DNA of 38,278 nt, taken from contig SVTH01000016.1 of the NCBI GenBank assembly GCA_015063885.1, forward strand, positions 1-38,278, read 5' to 3'. Under the pieces are notes generated by a model. The model made no database searches and was not told where the DNA came from. It worked only from the letters and a program-made list of their open reading frames with translations. Positions 22,395 to 30,319 of this stretch are shown here, in pieces (the stretch's first letter is position 1; each line of letters opens with the position of its first letter). The position numbers were made by a program, and so were the translations under genes. The DNA comes from Oscillospiraceae bacterium. GTDB taxonomy: Bacteria; Bacillota; Clostridia; Oscillospirales; CAG-382.

Positions 22395-24050
22395 ATGGAG
22401 CTCACGTCCAAAAACAACTACTACACCCCCTACGAATACAAAAAAGTCCCCGAGAAGCTTTTCGTCCGTAACGAGCCGGATTACCGCACGGTGAAGAACC
22501 TGCTTTCCGGGAAGAAGTACGCCATCATTTCCTACGGCAGTATGGAGGAGACCTATTGCTGTCCCCGGTACAACACCCCCGATACGGAAAGCCGTCTCAC
22601 CGACGGCGTACTGGCAGAGCGTGCCACCTTTGAGGATCCTGCATGGGTGCGTTTTTCCAGAGGCGTGGCAAGAAGCGTGATCTTCGATATTGGCGGTATC
22701 GCTTCCGTATCCGAGTTCTGCATCCGCCTGTTGAAGGAGAAGGCTACCGCTGTCCGTCTGCCCAACAACGTGGATTTTGCCGTTTCGGAAAACGGCGTGG
22801 ATTTTGAGACCGTGGCTATGCTGGACGACCTCCATTCCGACAGGGAATCCGAGGTGGTGATCGCCCGGGCAAAATTAGAGCCTGCCGTCCGTGCAAGATT
22901 CGTCCGTGTCACCTTCTGCTGTCCCGTTCACGTATATATCGACCAGATCGAGGCCATCGGCAAGAAGGATATCACCGGCGCCCGCGCCGTGGTGCCGGAT
23001 CTGCTGAACGAGACCACCTACCCCGGGAAGTATTGCGGTGCGGATCAGCTGGGCGGCGCCAAGGACGTTCTGTTGGCCTATTTCTGCCACGAAGAGCGTG
23101 CGCCTTTGGAGGTGAAGCATTTCCTGCCCTACGTGGGCTATCTGAACAAGGAGGGCAAGGCCACGGACACCCTGTTCGACGGCTACCTTTTCCTGCCCTT
23201 CGTGGCCTTCCTTTACGATAAATCCAAAAAGCGCCCCTTGGACAAGAGCAAGTGGCAGTACTATATGGATCAGCAGTTCTTGGAGGGCAAGAACCTGGAC
23301 GCCTTGGAGCTGGCCGCAGAGCAGGTGCAGAAGGATCTGGGGCTTCCCGAGCTGAAGCTGAAGGTGTTCTTCTCCATCCTCTACCCCGTGGTGGAACAGC
23401 GTTCCTTCGGGGAGATCGGCGGTAGAAATTTGGATTTCACCGTGCTGGAGGACCGCATCACCGCCTTGAAGTGGCTTGTGGATGAGCAGGAACAGCGCTT
23501 TAACGAAAAGCAGTACAAGCACCTGGAGCTGGCGGGCTACTATTGGTTCACCGAGGAGATCGATTACAGCGACAGACAGCTTCTTGAGATGATCCGCGTC
23601 ACCACCGACCACGTCCGTGCCAAGGGGATGATCACCACCTGGATCCCCTACTACCTGGCATCCGGCTACAACGATTGGAGACGCCTGGGCTTCGATATGG
23701 CTTGCTACCAGCCCAACTACGCCTTCCGTCAGGATATTCCCGAGCAGAGATTGTTCGACGCCGCCGAGACCGCAAAGCTTTTGGGCATGTGCATCGAGCT
23801 GGAGGTGGGCGGTACCCAGCGCTGGAACGTGGGACACACCCGCAATTACTACGCCGCAGGCGCCGTCACCGGCTACATGAAGGACGCCGCCCATATGTAC
23901 TACCAGGAGGGTATGCCCGGATCCTTCTACCACGCATACCATTCCGAAGATCCCGTGCTGAACTCCATGTACCACGACACCTACCGATTCATCAAGGGCA
24001 CCTACCCTGCGGATGGGTTTGACGAAGAAGAACAGGAAGCAAAAGAATGA
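22395..24050 (+). CDS. Cytoplasmic DUF4855 protein with discoidin-like N-terminus
   Basis: A 551-aa protein with the same core as the lipoprotein at 17759-20851 but no signal peptide or lipobox. One discoidin-like domain (about 25-190) contains LTDGVLAERATFEDPAWVRF and ARFVRVTFCCPVHVYIDQIEAIG. The DUF4855 domain (about 195-540) has GYYWFTEE, WIPYYLASGYNDWRRLGFD, YQPNYAF, CIELEVGG and HMYYQEG. GGGAGG 7 nt upstream selects the ATG at 22395 over the ATG at 22380 that lies on the binding site itself. It heads a six-gene plus-strand operon divergent from the lipoprotein unit. A role on imported fragments of the glycan handled outside is inferred; the reaction is unknown. Confidence 0.85.
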   Translation: MELTSKNNYYTPYEYKKVPEKLFVRNEPDYRTVKNLLSGKKYAIISYGSMEETYCCPRYNTPDTESRLTDGVLAERATFEDPAWVRFSRGVARSVIFDIGGIASVSEFCIRLLKEKATAVRLPNNVDFAVSENGVDFETVAMLDDLHSDRESEVVIARAKLEPAVRARFVRVTFCCPVHVYIDQIEAIGKKDITGARAVVPDLLNETTYPGKYCGADQLGGAKDVLLAYFCHEERAPLEVKHFLPYVGYLNKEGKATDTLFDGYLFLPFVAFLYDKSKKRPLDKSKWQYYMDQQFLEGKNLDALELAAEQVQKDLGLPELKLKVFFSILYPVVEQRSFGEIGGRNLDFTVLEDRITALKWLVDEQEQRFNEKQYKHLELAGYYWFTEEIDYSDRQLLEMIRVTTDHVRAKGMITTWIPYYLASGYNDWRRLGFDMACYQPNYAFRQDIPEQRLFDAAETAKLLGMCIELEVGGTQRWNVGHTRNYYAAGAVTGYMKDAAHMYYQEGMPGSFYHAYHSEDPVLNSMYHDTYRFIKGTYPADGFDEEEQEAKE

Positions 24051-24769
24051 GCTATAACGTGATCGCCCCGCTGTACGACCGCATCAACGGGGATCAATAC
24101 GAGCCCTACGCCCTCTTTTTGGGGCAGGTGTTCACCCGCCTTGCCCGCATCCCCGTGAAAGAGGTGCTGGATCTGGGCTGCGGCACGGGGAGCATCGCCG
24201 CTTTGCTGGCGGAGGATTACGACATGGTGGCCTTGGACGCCTCTCCCGAGATGCTTTCCATCGCCATGGAAAAGAATGCGGGGAAGAATACCCTGCTGCT
24301 CTGCCAGGATATGCGGGAGTTTGAGCTGTACGGCACCGTCCAGGGGGTGTATTCCTCCTTCGATTGCCTGAACTATTTAAAGCCCGAGGATCTGGGAAAG
24401 GTCTTCTCCCTGGTGCACAACTACCTGGAGCCGGGAGGCGTGTTCGTCTTCGACGTGAACACCCGTTACCGCTTGGAGCAGGTCTACGGGGAAAACGCCT
24501 TCACCTACGAGTACGACGACGGCCTTCTCCTTTGGCGGAACGAGCAGGGAGAAAACTGCTGTCACTTCGTGCTGGATTGGTTTGAGCTCCAGGAGGACGG
24601 CTCCTACGAGCGTCTTTCCGAGACCCAGACGGAGTACGTCCACGACGGGGAGGATCTGATCCGCCTGGCAACCGAGAACGGCTTTGAGGTGGCGGAGGTG
24701 CTGTCTTCCGCCGATCTCCATCAGCACGGCGAGGGAGAAAAAGCCTTTTACGTGCTGATCCGCAAATGA
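24047..24769 (+). CDS. Class I SAM-dependent methyltransferase
   Basis: A 240-aa cytoplasmic methyltransferase. Motif I VLDLGCGTGSIAALL (about 40-54) binds S-adenosylmethionine, with the acidic residue D64 in MVALDAS contacting the ribose. GVYSSFDCLNYL and YLEPGGVFVFDVNTRYRL follow as motifs IV-VI, like small-molecule methyltransferases of the Methyltransf_25/11 group. The substrate cannot be named. Its start overlaps the DUF4855 stop as ATGA, and its own stop overlaps the next start in the same way, so translation is coupled. Confidence 0.9.
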   Translation: MSYNVIAPLYDRINGDQYEPYALFLGQVFTRLARIPVKEVLDLGCGTGSIAALLAEDYDMVALDASPEMLSIAMEKNAGKNTLLLCQDMREFELYGTVQGVYSSFDCLNYLKPEDLGKVFSLVHNYLEPGGVFVFDVNTRYRLEQVYGENAFTYEYDDGLLLWRNEQGENCCHFVLDWFELQEDGSYERLSETQTEYVHDGEDLIRLATENGFEVAEVLSSADLHQHGEGEKAFYVLIRK

Positions 24770-25287
24770 AAAAACCGGAAACCATCCTGGGCTACCCCGT
24801 GATCCGCTGTGACCGCAAGACCGTGGGCATCCGCGTCAAGCCGGGAGGCTTGGTGGAGATCCGTATGCCCAAAAGACTGCCCCTTTCCTACGGGGAAGCC
24901 TTCGTGAAGGAAAAGGCGGATTGGATCAAAAAAGCGGTGGAAAACAGCCCGCCCCCCAAGGAAGAGCTGAGCAAAGAAGAGCAAAAGCGCCTGCGGATGC
25001 TGGCAAAGGAGCTCCTGCCCCCGCTGACGGAGGCCTGGGCGTCCCGCATGGGGGTGCGCCCCGCAGGGATCCGCATCACCTCCGCAAAAACCCGCTACGG
25101 CTCCTGCAGTGCAAAAGGGAATCTCTGCTTTTCCCTGTACCTGATGCGTTCTCCGGCGGAGGCCGTCGAGTACGTGGTGGTCCACGAGCTGTGCCATCTG
25201 AAGCATCTGAACCACAGCAAAGCCTTTTGGGAAGAGGTAGCCCGCTGCCTGCCCGATTACAACGAGAGAAAGAAGAAACTGATATGA
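24766..25287 (+). CDS. YgjP-like (DUF45/SprT-related) zinc metallopeptidase
   Basis: A 173-aa protein of the YgjP/DUF45 family. The zinc motif HELCH (140-144) lies in VVVHELCHLKHLNHSKAFW, with a likely third ligand at H150. The upstream TRYGSCSAKGNLCFSLYL segment is diagnostic for the family. Slightly shorter than the usual 220-250 aa, mainly in the N-terminal beta part. No signal peptide, so cytoplasmic. The physiological substrate of the family is poorly known. Coupled on both sides by ATGA overlaps. Confidence 0.88.
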   Translation: MKKPETILGYPVIRCDRKTVGIRVKPGGLVEIRMPKRLPLSYGEAFVKEKADWIKKAVENSPPPKEELSKEEQKRLRMLAKELLPPLTEAWASRMGVRPAGIRITSAKTRYGSCSAKGNLCFSLYLMRSPAEAVEYVVVHELCHLKHLNHSKAFWEEVARCLPDYNERKKKLI

Positions 25288-26501
25288 AAAAGCCTTATGA
25301 GCGTTTGATGGAATATTGCAGGGTGAACACCATGTCCGATGAGACCGTGGAGACCTCTCCCACCACCAAGGTGCAGTTTGATCTGGCAAACCTTCTTTTG
25401 AAGGAGCTGGAGGAGCTGGGAGTCTCCAATTTGCAGTTGGACGAGACCTGCGTGCTGTACGGGGAGATCCCCGCCACTCCCGGGCAGGAGAAAGCCCCTG
25501 CCATCGGGTTTATCGCCCATCTGGACACCGTCCCCGATTTCCCCGGGGAGGAGGTCAAGCCTTTGGTCCATGAAAACTACGACGGAGAGGATATCAAATT
25601 GCCCCTTTGCGACAGAGTGATCTCCGTTTCCGACTTCCCCCATCTGAAGGAGATGAAGGGGAAGACTGTCATCACCGCCTCGGGAGACACCGTTTTGGGC
25701 TCCGACGACAAGGCGGGCGTGGCGGAGATCGTCTGCCTGTGCGAGCGCTTGCTGACCGGTGACATCCCCCACGGCAAGGTGTGCATCGCCTTCACCCCCG
25801 ACGAGGAGGTAGGCCTGGGCACCTCCAACTTCGACATTCCCCGCTTCGGTGCGGATTTTGCATACACCTTAGACGGTGGACGGGCTGGGGAAGTGGTGTA
25901 CGAGAACTTCAACGCCGCCTCTGCGGTCTTCACCGTGGAGGGCGTGAACGTCCATCCCGGCTCCGCCAAGAACATTATGGTCAACGCCTCCCTGGTGGCT
26001 ATGGAGATCAATTCCATGCTTCCCGCTTGCGAGACGCCCGCCCACACGGAGGGCTACGAGGGCTTCTACCACCTGATCTCCATGGAAGGCTCCGTGGATA
26101 AGGCGACGTTGACTTACATCGTCCGTGACCACGACGGCAGCAAGCTGGATCACCGTGTGGACACCCTGCGCCATATCGAAAAGATCATGCAGGAAAAATA
26201 CGGGGACAAGGTCAATTTGAAGATCCGCATGGGCTACCGCAACATGGCGGAAAAGGTGAAGACCCGCATGGAGATCGTGGAGGCGGCTCTCCGTGCCACG
26301 GAAAAGGCGGGACTGATCCCCTCTACCGACCCCATCCGGGGCGGCACCGACGGTGCAAACCTCACCGCCGAGGGTCTGCCCTGTCCCAACCTGGGCACAG
26401 GCTCCTACGGCTTCCACGGCCCCTACGAGCATTCCGTGGCAGAGGACATGGAGCTTTGCGTGGATATGATGGAAGGAATTCTGAAAGAATTCTGCGTATA
26501 A
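25284..26501 (+). CDS. pepT: Tripeptide aminopeptidase (peptidase T)
   Basis: A 405-aa cytoplasmic M20B peptidase that removes the N-terminal residue from tripeptides. Di-zinc motifs are complete: FIAHLDTVPD with H79 and D81, GDTVLGSDDKAG with bridging D141, FTPDEEVG with E174-E175, TLDGG with D197, then GVNVHPGSAKN, RGGTDGANL and GPYEHS. Length matches the family. The ATG at 25284 overlaps the preceding stop as ATGA, so the longer open frame starting at 24921 is not used. Its presence in a glycan-linked operon may reflect glycopeptide or peptidoglycan-derived substrates; this is inference. Confidence 0.95.
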   Translation: MKKPYERLMEYCRVNTMSDETVETSPTTKVQFDLANLLLKELEELGVSNLQLDETCVLYGEIPATPGQEKAPAIGFIAHLDTVPDFPGEEVKPLVHENYDGEDIKLPLCDRVISVSDFPHLKEMKGKTVITASGDTVLGSDDKAGVAEIVCLCERLLTGDIPHGKVCIAFTPDEEVGLGTSNFDIPRFGADFAYTLDGGRAGEVVYENFNAASAVFTVEGVNVHPGSAKNIMVNASLVAMEINSMLPACETPAHTEGYEGFYHLISMEGSVDKATLTYIVRDHDGSKLDHRVDTLRHIEKIMQEKYGDKVNLKIRMGYRNMAEKVKTRMEIVEAALRATEKAGLIPSTDPIRGGTDGANLTAEGLPCPNLGTGSYGFHGPYEHSVAEDMELCVDMMEGILKEFCV

Positions 26502-26523
26502 AATACGGAAAGGAAACTGATCT

Positions 26524-28581
26524 ATGGAACTGCATTTGTTTCGTGCAGGGGCTTTGGAAATAGCCCTTCGGAAGACGGAAGAGGGCGTGTCCCTTTCCGG
26601 CGTGTTTGACAAAAAGATCTCCCGCAGTATGCTGTCCCAAAGCGGCTCCCTGCTGACCTTGACGGCGGAGCGTCTCTCCGATGGGGAGACGGTGACGGTC
26701 GCCTCCGACGGCGGCTTTGCCGATTCCTCCGTGGCCATTCAGGGCACCCGCGGCGTCATCACCCTGGCGGGGAACGAAAAGCTCCCCGGGGTCACCGTGA
26801 CCGTGGTGATGCAGGCGGATCCCGCAAACAGCCGCATTGCCTTCCGCACCGTGATCCATTCCGAAAACAAGGAATACACCCTGGTGGAATGCGATCACCC
26901 CATGCTTTGGTTTGACGTAAAGGACACCGTGAAGTTCCTTTCCCCCTACGGATGCGGCGAGGCGTTGGATTCCGACAGCGAGCTGTTCGGCCACGGCTAC
27001 CGCTCCGCCCAGGATTACCCCTCCTACGGGGCGTCCTTCCAGTACATGGCGGCCTGGGACGAGGCCAAGAACCGCTGTCTGTATTACGGCGTTCACGATC
27101 CTATCCCTGCGGCGAAGAAGTTCCATTTCGTCCGTGAGGTCAACGCACCCACCATGCACATCAAGGCCTCCCAGCCCCTCACCGAGATCCACAAGGGCTG
27201 TAACGGTCAGACCCTCTACGGGGAATGCGTTTGGCAGCTCACCGACGGGGATTGGTACGACGCCACCCTGCTTTACCGTGCCTGGATGGAGAAAAACGCC
27301 CTGTGGCTGCCCGAACTGCAGGACGGGGAACGCACCGATCTGAAATGGCTCCGTGACGTCGACGTTTGGCTGTTGGTGCATATAGGCGGGGAGGAATTTG
27401 CCGACGAGATCATCCGGGCGGCAAAGGACATGGGGGACGTGAAGGTGGCCGTCCACCTCTACCTGTGGCATAACGCACCCTTTGACAACGACTATCCCCA
27501 CTACTTCCCGGAAAAGCCCACCGTCCGCAGGGAACTGAAGAAAATCCGGGATGCGGGCATCCATGTGATCCCCTACATCAACGGCAGACTTTGGGACACC
27601 CGTGACAGAGGCACCGAGGATTGGCAGTACACCGCCGTGGCCTACCCCAAGGCCTGCAAGGACCGCCACGGAAAGGCCTTCAACGAAAGCTATTCCGCCA
27701 AGGAAGCCAACGGGGAGCATACCGTGCTGTCCGTCATGTGTCCCTCCACCGCCCTGTGGCAGGAGAAGGTGAAGGGCATCGTGGACAAGCTGGTGAACGA
27801 CATCGGCTTCGACGGGGTGTACATCGATCAGATCGCCGCGGCAAAGCCCCAGCTTTGCTGTGACCCCACCCATAACCACCTGTCCGGCGGCGGCACCTGG
27901 TGGAACGAAAGCTACTATAACCTCATCGACCACGTTTCCCGCCTGCAGGATCCCGCCGTCCTGGCCACGGAATGCACCGCGGAAATGTTCATGAAGCATA
28001 TCCAGGCCTACCTTTCCTGGCTGTGGGTGAAGAATCGGCAGGTTCCCGCCTTCCCGGTGCTGTATTCCAACAAGGTGGTCACCTTCGGCCTTTGCTATCA
28101 GAGCTTCCGCGGAGAGGGCGCAAGAGACGGCCTTGCCATCTTCTTTGCCCAGTCCCTCCTCTTCGGTGAGCAGATGGGCTGGATGTCTCCCGCCTTCTAC
28201 AAGGAAATGCCGGAGCAGGCCTTCTTCAAGAAGTGCGTTCTTTTGCGGAAGCAGTTCAGAGAGTTCTTCTTCGGTACCATGCTCCGCCCGCCCAAGCTGC
28301 AGGACGACGCACCCGTTCTCCGCTACGAGAACTGTCCCCACGCCTATTTCAAGACGGTGGAATACCCCGCAGTCCAGGGCGCGCTGTGGCAGGGGAAGGA
28401 CGGCAGAAAGCTGCTGATGCTCACCAACTCCCAGACCGTGGAGGCCCACGCATCTATGGAGGTTGACCTCCCCGACGGGGAATACACTCTGCAGGGTGAT
28501 ACACAGGGCATCCTCACCGTTACGGAAGGCAAGGCGGAGGTCACCATCCCCGCCACGGGTGTGGTATGGGCAATCCTGTAA
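26524..28581 (+). CDS. DUF6259-like putative glycoside hydrolase
   Basis: A 685-aa protein without signal peptide. A beta-sandwich N-terminal part (about 1-270) precedes a TIM-barrel-like region (about 275-590): DVWLLVHIGG, KVAVHLYLWHNAPFDNDYPHYFP, GIHVIPYINGRLWD, and GFDGVYIDQIAAAKPQLC. A short beta C-terminal domain (600-685) ends VEVTIP-like strands. The barrel plan and the Asp in YIDQI recall retaining glycosidases of the DUF6259 group; I place it there from memory and cannot name the catalytic pair. AAAGGAA precedes the ATG. It sits 22 nt after pepT in the DUF4855 operon. A cytoplasmic glycosidase acting on imported oligosaccharides fits the context. Confidence 0.72.
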   Translation: MELHLFRAGALEIALRKTEEGVSLSGVFDKKISRSMLSQSGSLLTLTAERLSDGETVTVASDGGFADSSVAIQGTRGVITLAGNEKLPGVTVTVVMQADPANSRIAFRTVIHSENKEYTLVECDHPMLWFDVKDTVKFLSPYGCGEALDSDSELFGHGYRSAQDYPSYGASFQYMAAWDEAKNRCLYYGVHDPIPAAKKFHFVREVNAPTMHIKASQPLTEIHKGCNGQTLYGECVWQLTDGDWYDATLLYRAWMEKNALWLPELQDGERTDLKWLRDVDVWLLVHIGGEEFADEIIRAAKDMGDVKVAVHLYLWHNAPFDNDYPHYFPEKPTVRRELKKIRDAGIHVIPYINGRLWDTRDRGTEDWQYTAVAYPKACKDRHGKAFNESYSAKEANGEHTVLSVMCPSTALWQEKVKGIVDKLVNDIGFDGVYIDQIAAAKPQLCCDPTHNHLSGGGTWWNESYYNLIDHVSRLQDPAVLATECTAEMFMKHIQAYLSWLWVKNRQVPAFPVLYSNKVVTFGLCYQSFRGEGARDGLAIFFAQSLLFGEQMGWMSPAFYKEMPEQAFFKKCVLLRKQFREFFFGTMLRPPKLQDDAPVLRYENCPHAYFKTVEYPAVQGALWQGKDGRKLLMLTNSQTVEAHASMEVDLPDGEYTLQGDTQGILTVTEGKAEVTIPATGVVWAIL

Positions 28582-29048
28582 GCGTCAAGCTGAACACCCT
28601 CTGCTACCTGGAAAAAGGGGATTCCTACCTGATGCTCCACCGTGTGAAGAAGGAAAACGACGCCAACAAGGACAAATGGATCGGCGTGGGCGGCGGCTTC
28701 GAGGCGGGGGAAAGCCCCGAGGATTGCATGAAGCGGGAGATCTTTGAGGAAACGGGCTTCACCGTCAAGGCTTGGCGTTACAGAGGCATCGTCACCTTCT
28801 CTTCCGACGTGTACCCCACGGAGTATATGCATTTGTTCACCGTCACCGATTGGGAAGGGGAACAGAAGGTCTGCGACGAGGGGGATCTGGCTTGGATCAA
28901 AAAAGAAGACCTCCTCTCCCTGCCCATGTGGGAAGGGGATAAGATCTTCTTGAAGCTGTTGGAGGAGGACGCACCCTTTTTCTCCCTGAAGCTGTGCTAT
29001 AAGGGAAGCAAATTGGTGTACCACGAATTAAACGGCAAAACGGAATAA
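28566..29048 (+). CDS. Nudix hydrolase (MutT-like)
   Basis: A 160-aa Nudix protein that hydrolyses a nucleoside-diphosphate-linked compound. The Nudix box is perfect at residues 43-65 (G-x5-E-x7-REIFEETGF). The N-terminal TLCYLEKGDSYLMLHR and the KWIGVGGGFE strand resemble 8-oxo-dGTP diphosphatases, but substrate cannot be assigned. It overlaps the preceding gene by 16 nt and closes the operon before a terminator. Position next to a putative glycosidase would also allow a nucleotide-sugar substrate. Confidence 0.9.
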   Translation: MGNPVSVKLNTLCYLEKGDSYLMLHRVKKENDANKDKWIGVGGGFEAGESPEDCMKREIFEETGFTVKAWRYRGIVTFSSDVYPTEYMHLFTVTDWEGEQKVCDEGDLAWIKKEDLLSLPMWEGDKIFLKLLEEDAPFFSLKLCYKGSKLVYHELNGKTE

Positions 29049-29056
29049 ACAAAACG

Positions 29057-29088
29057 AGGCTGAGTTCTACTCAGCCTTTGCTTTTTTT
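29057..29088 (+). terminator. Terminator of the DUF4855-Nudix operon
   Basis: An 8-bp stem AGGCTGAG/CTCAGCCT with a 5-nt loop, followed by TTGC and seven T. Confidence 0.85.
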
Positions 29089-29114
29089 GGGGGGATTCGC
29101 TTTTGCGGAGCGTT

Positions 29115-29477
29115 TTACTTGCGCTTAAACCGCGACTGATAATAAGTGGGCAGGATCGGGATGGCGGAAAAGGCCATATAGCCCCAGATCACATAGCCGA
29201 TCTGTTTGTCCGAAAAATCCATCGCATGAAGAACGCACACCAGCACGATGGTAATCGGATAAAGCGCCATGTGGGCGTAATACACAAACAGCCTCGATTT
29301 GGGAAGCACGTCCAGATACCGCAGATAGAAAAACCATTCCTTGAAGCTTTGCTTTTTGGGCCTCTTTTGGCGGTCTCTCTTCCGGAGAACGGAATGGAGA
29401 TAAACGGAGTTCCATCCCCGTATGATAAAAAACATCAGGATCAATATCAACGTGAGTGCGAAAATTTGTGCTGCCAT
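29115..29477 (-). CDS. Small multi-helix membrane protein, unknown function
   Basis: Not recognised. The 120-aa product has a first helix (about 3-21), a basic RKRDRQKRPKKQ loop, and two further helices (about 68-86 and 93-110), ending RFKRK. AAGGAG lies 6 nt before the ATG at 29477, so the longer upstream frame is not used. It follows the next-described gene by 13 nt and is surely co-transcribed. A role together with that PH-like membrane protein is likely, but nothing in the sequence names it. Confidence 0.75.
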   Translation of the reverse strand: MAAQIFALTLILILMFFIIRGWNSVYLHSVLRKRDRQKRPKKQSFKEWFFYLRYLDVLPKSRLFVYYAHMALYPITIVLVCVLHAMDFSDKQIGYVIWGYMAFSAIPILPTYYQSRFKRK

Positions 29478-29490
29478 GGCAGTCTCCTTT

Positions 29491-30009
29491 TTAGCGTTTC
29501 TTTGGCGTGTTCTTCCCACAAAGCAGACCACAGATCTTTTCGATCTGTCTGCCGGAATAATTCCCTACGTATACGTATTTCGTCTTTCCGTATTTCAAAC
29601 GGATCTTCAGATATTTGTTCCGCAGGTGTTTGTAATAAACCTTGACCCGTTTTTCCTCCCGGGACAGCCGAACCACCTCTACGGCTTCTACTTCCGAGAG
29701 GATGATCTCTTGGTTCCATTGGATATCAATGTTGTTTGCGGCTTTTTTCCAGCTGAAGGTGAAAGGAAAATAGTAAAAACGTGCGTTTTCTCCATTGGTG
29801 ACGGTAAAGTCTCTCAACAAGAGACTCCCGCACAAGGGAATCACGATAGCAAAGGCAAAAAAGAGCACTAAGTACCAGTTGGCAAGAAGCCAATTCGTAT
29901 CGCCAAAGCCTTTGCCGATATAAAAAATATACACGGCAATCACCGCCGGAGGAATGCAAACCACTCCGTAAAGGAGCAGATCGTAGAATGCAAGGATCTT
30001 CTTTTTCAT
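29491..30009 (-). CDS. Membrane protein with two helices and a PH-like C-terminal domain
   Basis: A 172-aa protein with two helices (about 9-31 and 43-66) followed by a beta-rich cytoplasmic domain (about 70-165) containing FYYFPFTFSW, LSEVEAVEVVRL and KYLKIRLKYGKTKYVYVGNY. That strand order, with a closing helix IEKICGLL, resembles bacterial PH (YdbS/YcxB-like) domains; assignment is tentative. The ATG at 30009 with AAGGA upstream is chosen over in-frame codons further up, because the hydrophobic N-terminus starts here and the promoter (30058-30086) lies between. First gene of a two-gene unit. Confidence 0.75.
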   Translation of the reverse strand: MKKKILAFYDLLLYGVVCIPPAVIAVYIFYIGKGFGDTNWLLANWYLVLFFAFAIVIPLCGSLLLRDFTVTNGENARFYYFPFTFSWKKAANNIDIQWNQEIILSEVEAVEVVRLSREEKRVKVYYKHLRNKYLKIRLKYGKTKYVYVGNYSGRQIEKICGLLCGKNTPKKR

Positions 30010-30057
30010 AATTTCCTTCTTTTTTTGGATGCGGTCGCTTGACCGTTTGCGAGTTAT

Positions 30058-30086
30058 AGTATATCGTAAGATCCCTCGCTTGTCAA
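30058..30086 (-). promoter_or_regulatory. Promoter of the PH-like membrane protein pair
   Basis: On the minus strand, TTGACA (30081-30086), 17-bp spacer, TATACT (30058-30063). Confidence 0.85.
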
Positions 30087-30319
30087 GACTTTTGGAAACG
30101 TGTGAACAATCGGATGACGTAACGACAATCCATATTGCCCCATGCCCGCAGGAGATCGGCACCCAGGGCGTCCCGAATTTGATATGCACAATACTCTTAC
30201 AGGGTCGGAGAACCTTTTGGAGGTTCCCCGGCCCTTTCTTGCAGAGTGTTCCGTTTCCCGTCCCCCGGCGGGAGGCACAGAACGTATATAGATTCCCTTT
30301 CCTTACTTCGTCAAGGATC
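30087..30319. other. Intergenic region with one strong hairpin, no gene seen
   Basis: No convincing coding frame is present. The main structure is a 14-bp stem with one mismatch (30202-30215 with 30221-30234, 5-nt loop). It lies downstream of the first Asp-box lipoprotein gene but lacks a T-run on the minus strand, so it is a poor intrinsic terminator; only a short T-rich stretch follows on the plus strand. Confidence 0.5.

Noticed and set aside
24921..25283. N-terminal extension of pepT in the same open frame
   Set aside because: It overlaps the metalloprotease gene completely, is compositionally odd, and the ATG at 25284 aligns with the true PepT start.
26362..28449. 695-codon minus-strand frame opposite the DUF6259-like gene
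   Set aside because: Antisense shadow of a gene with barrel motifs in an operon.
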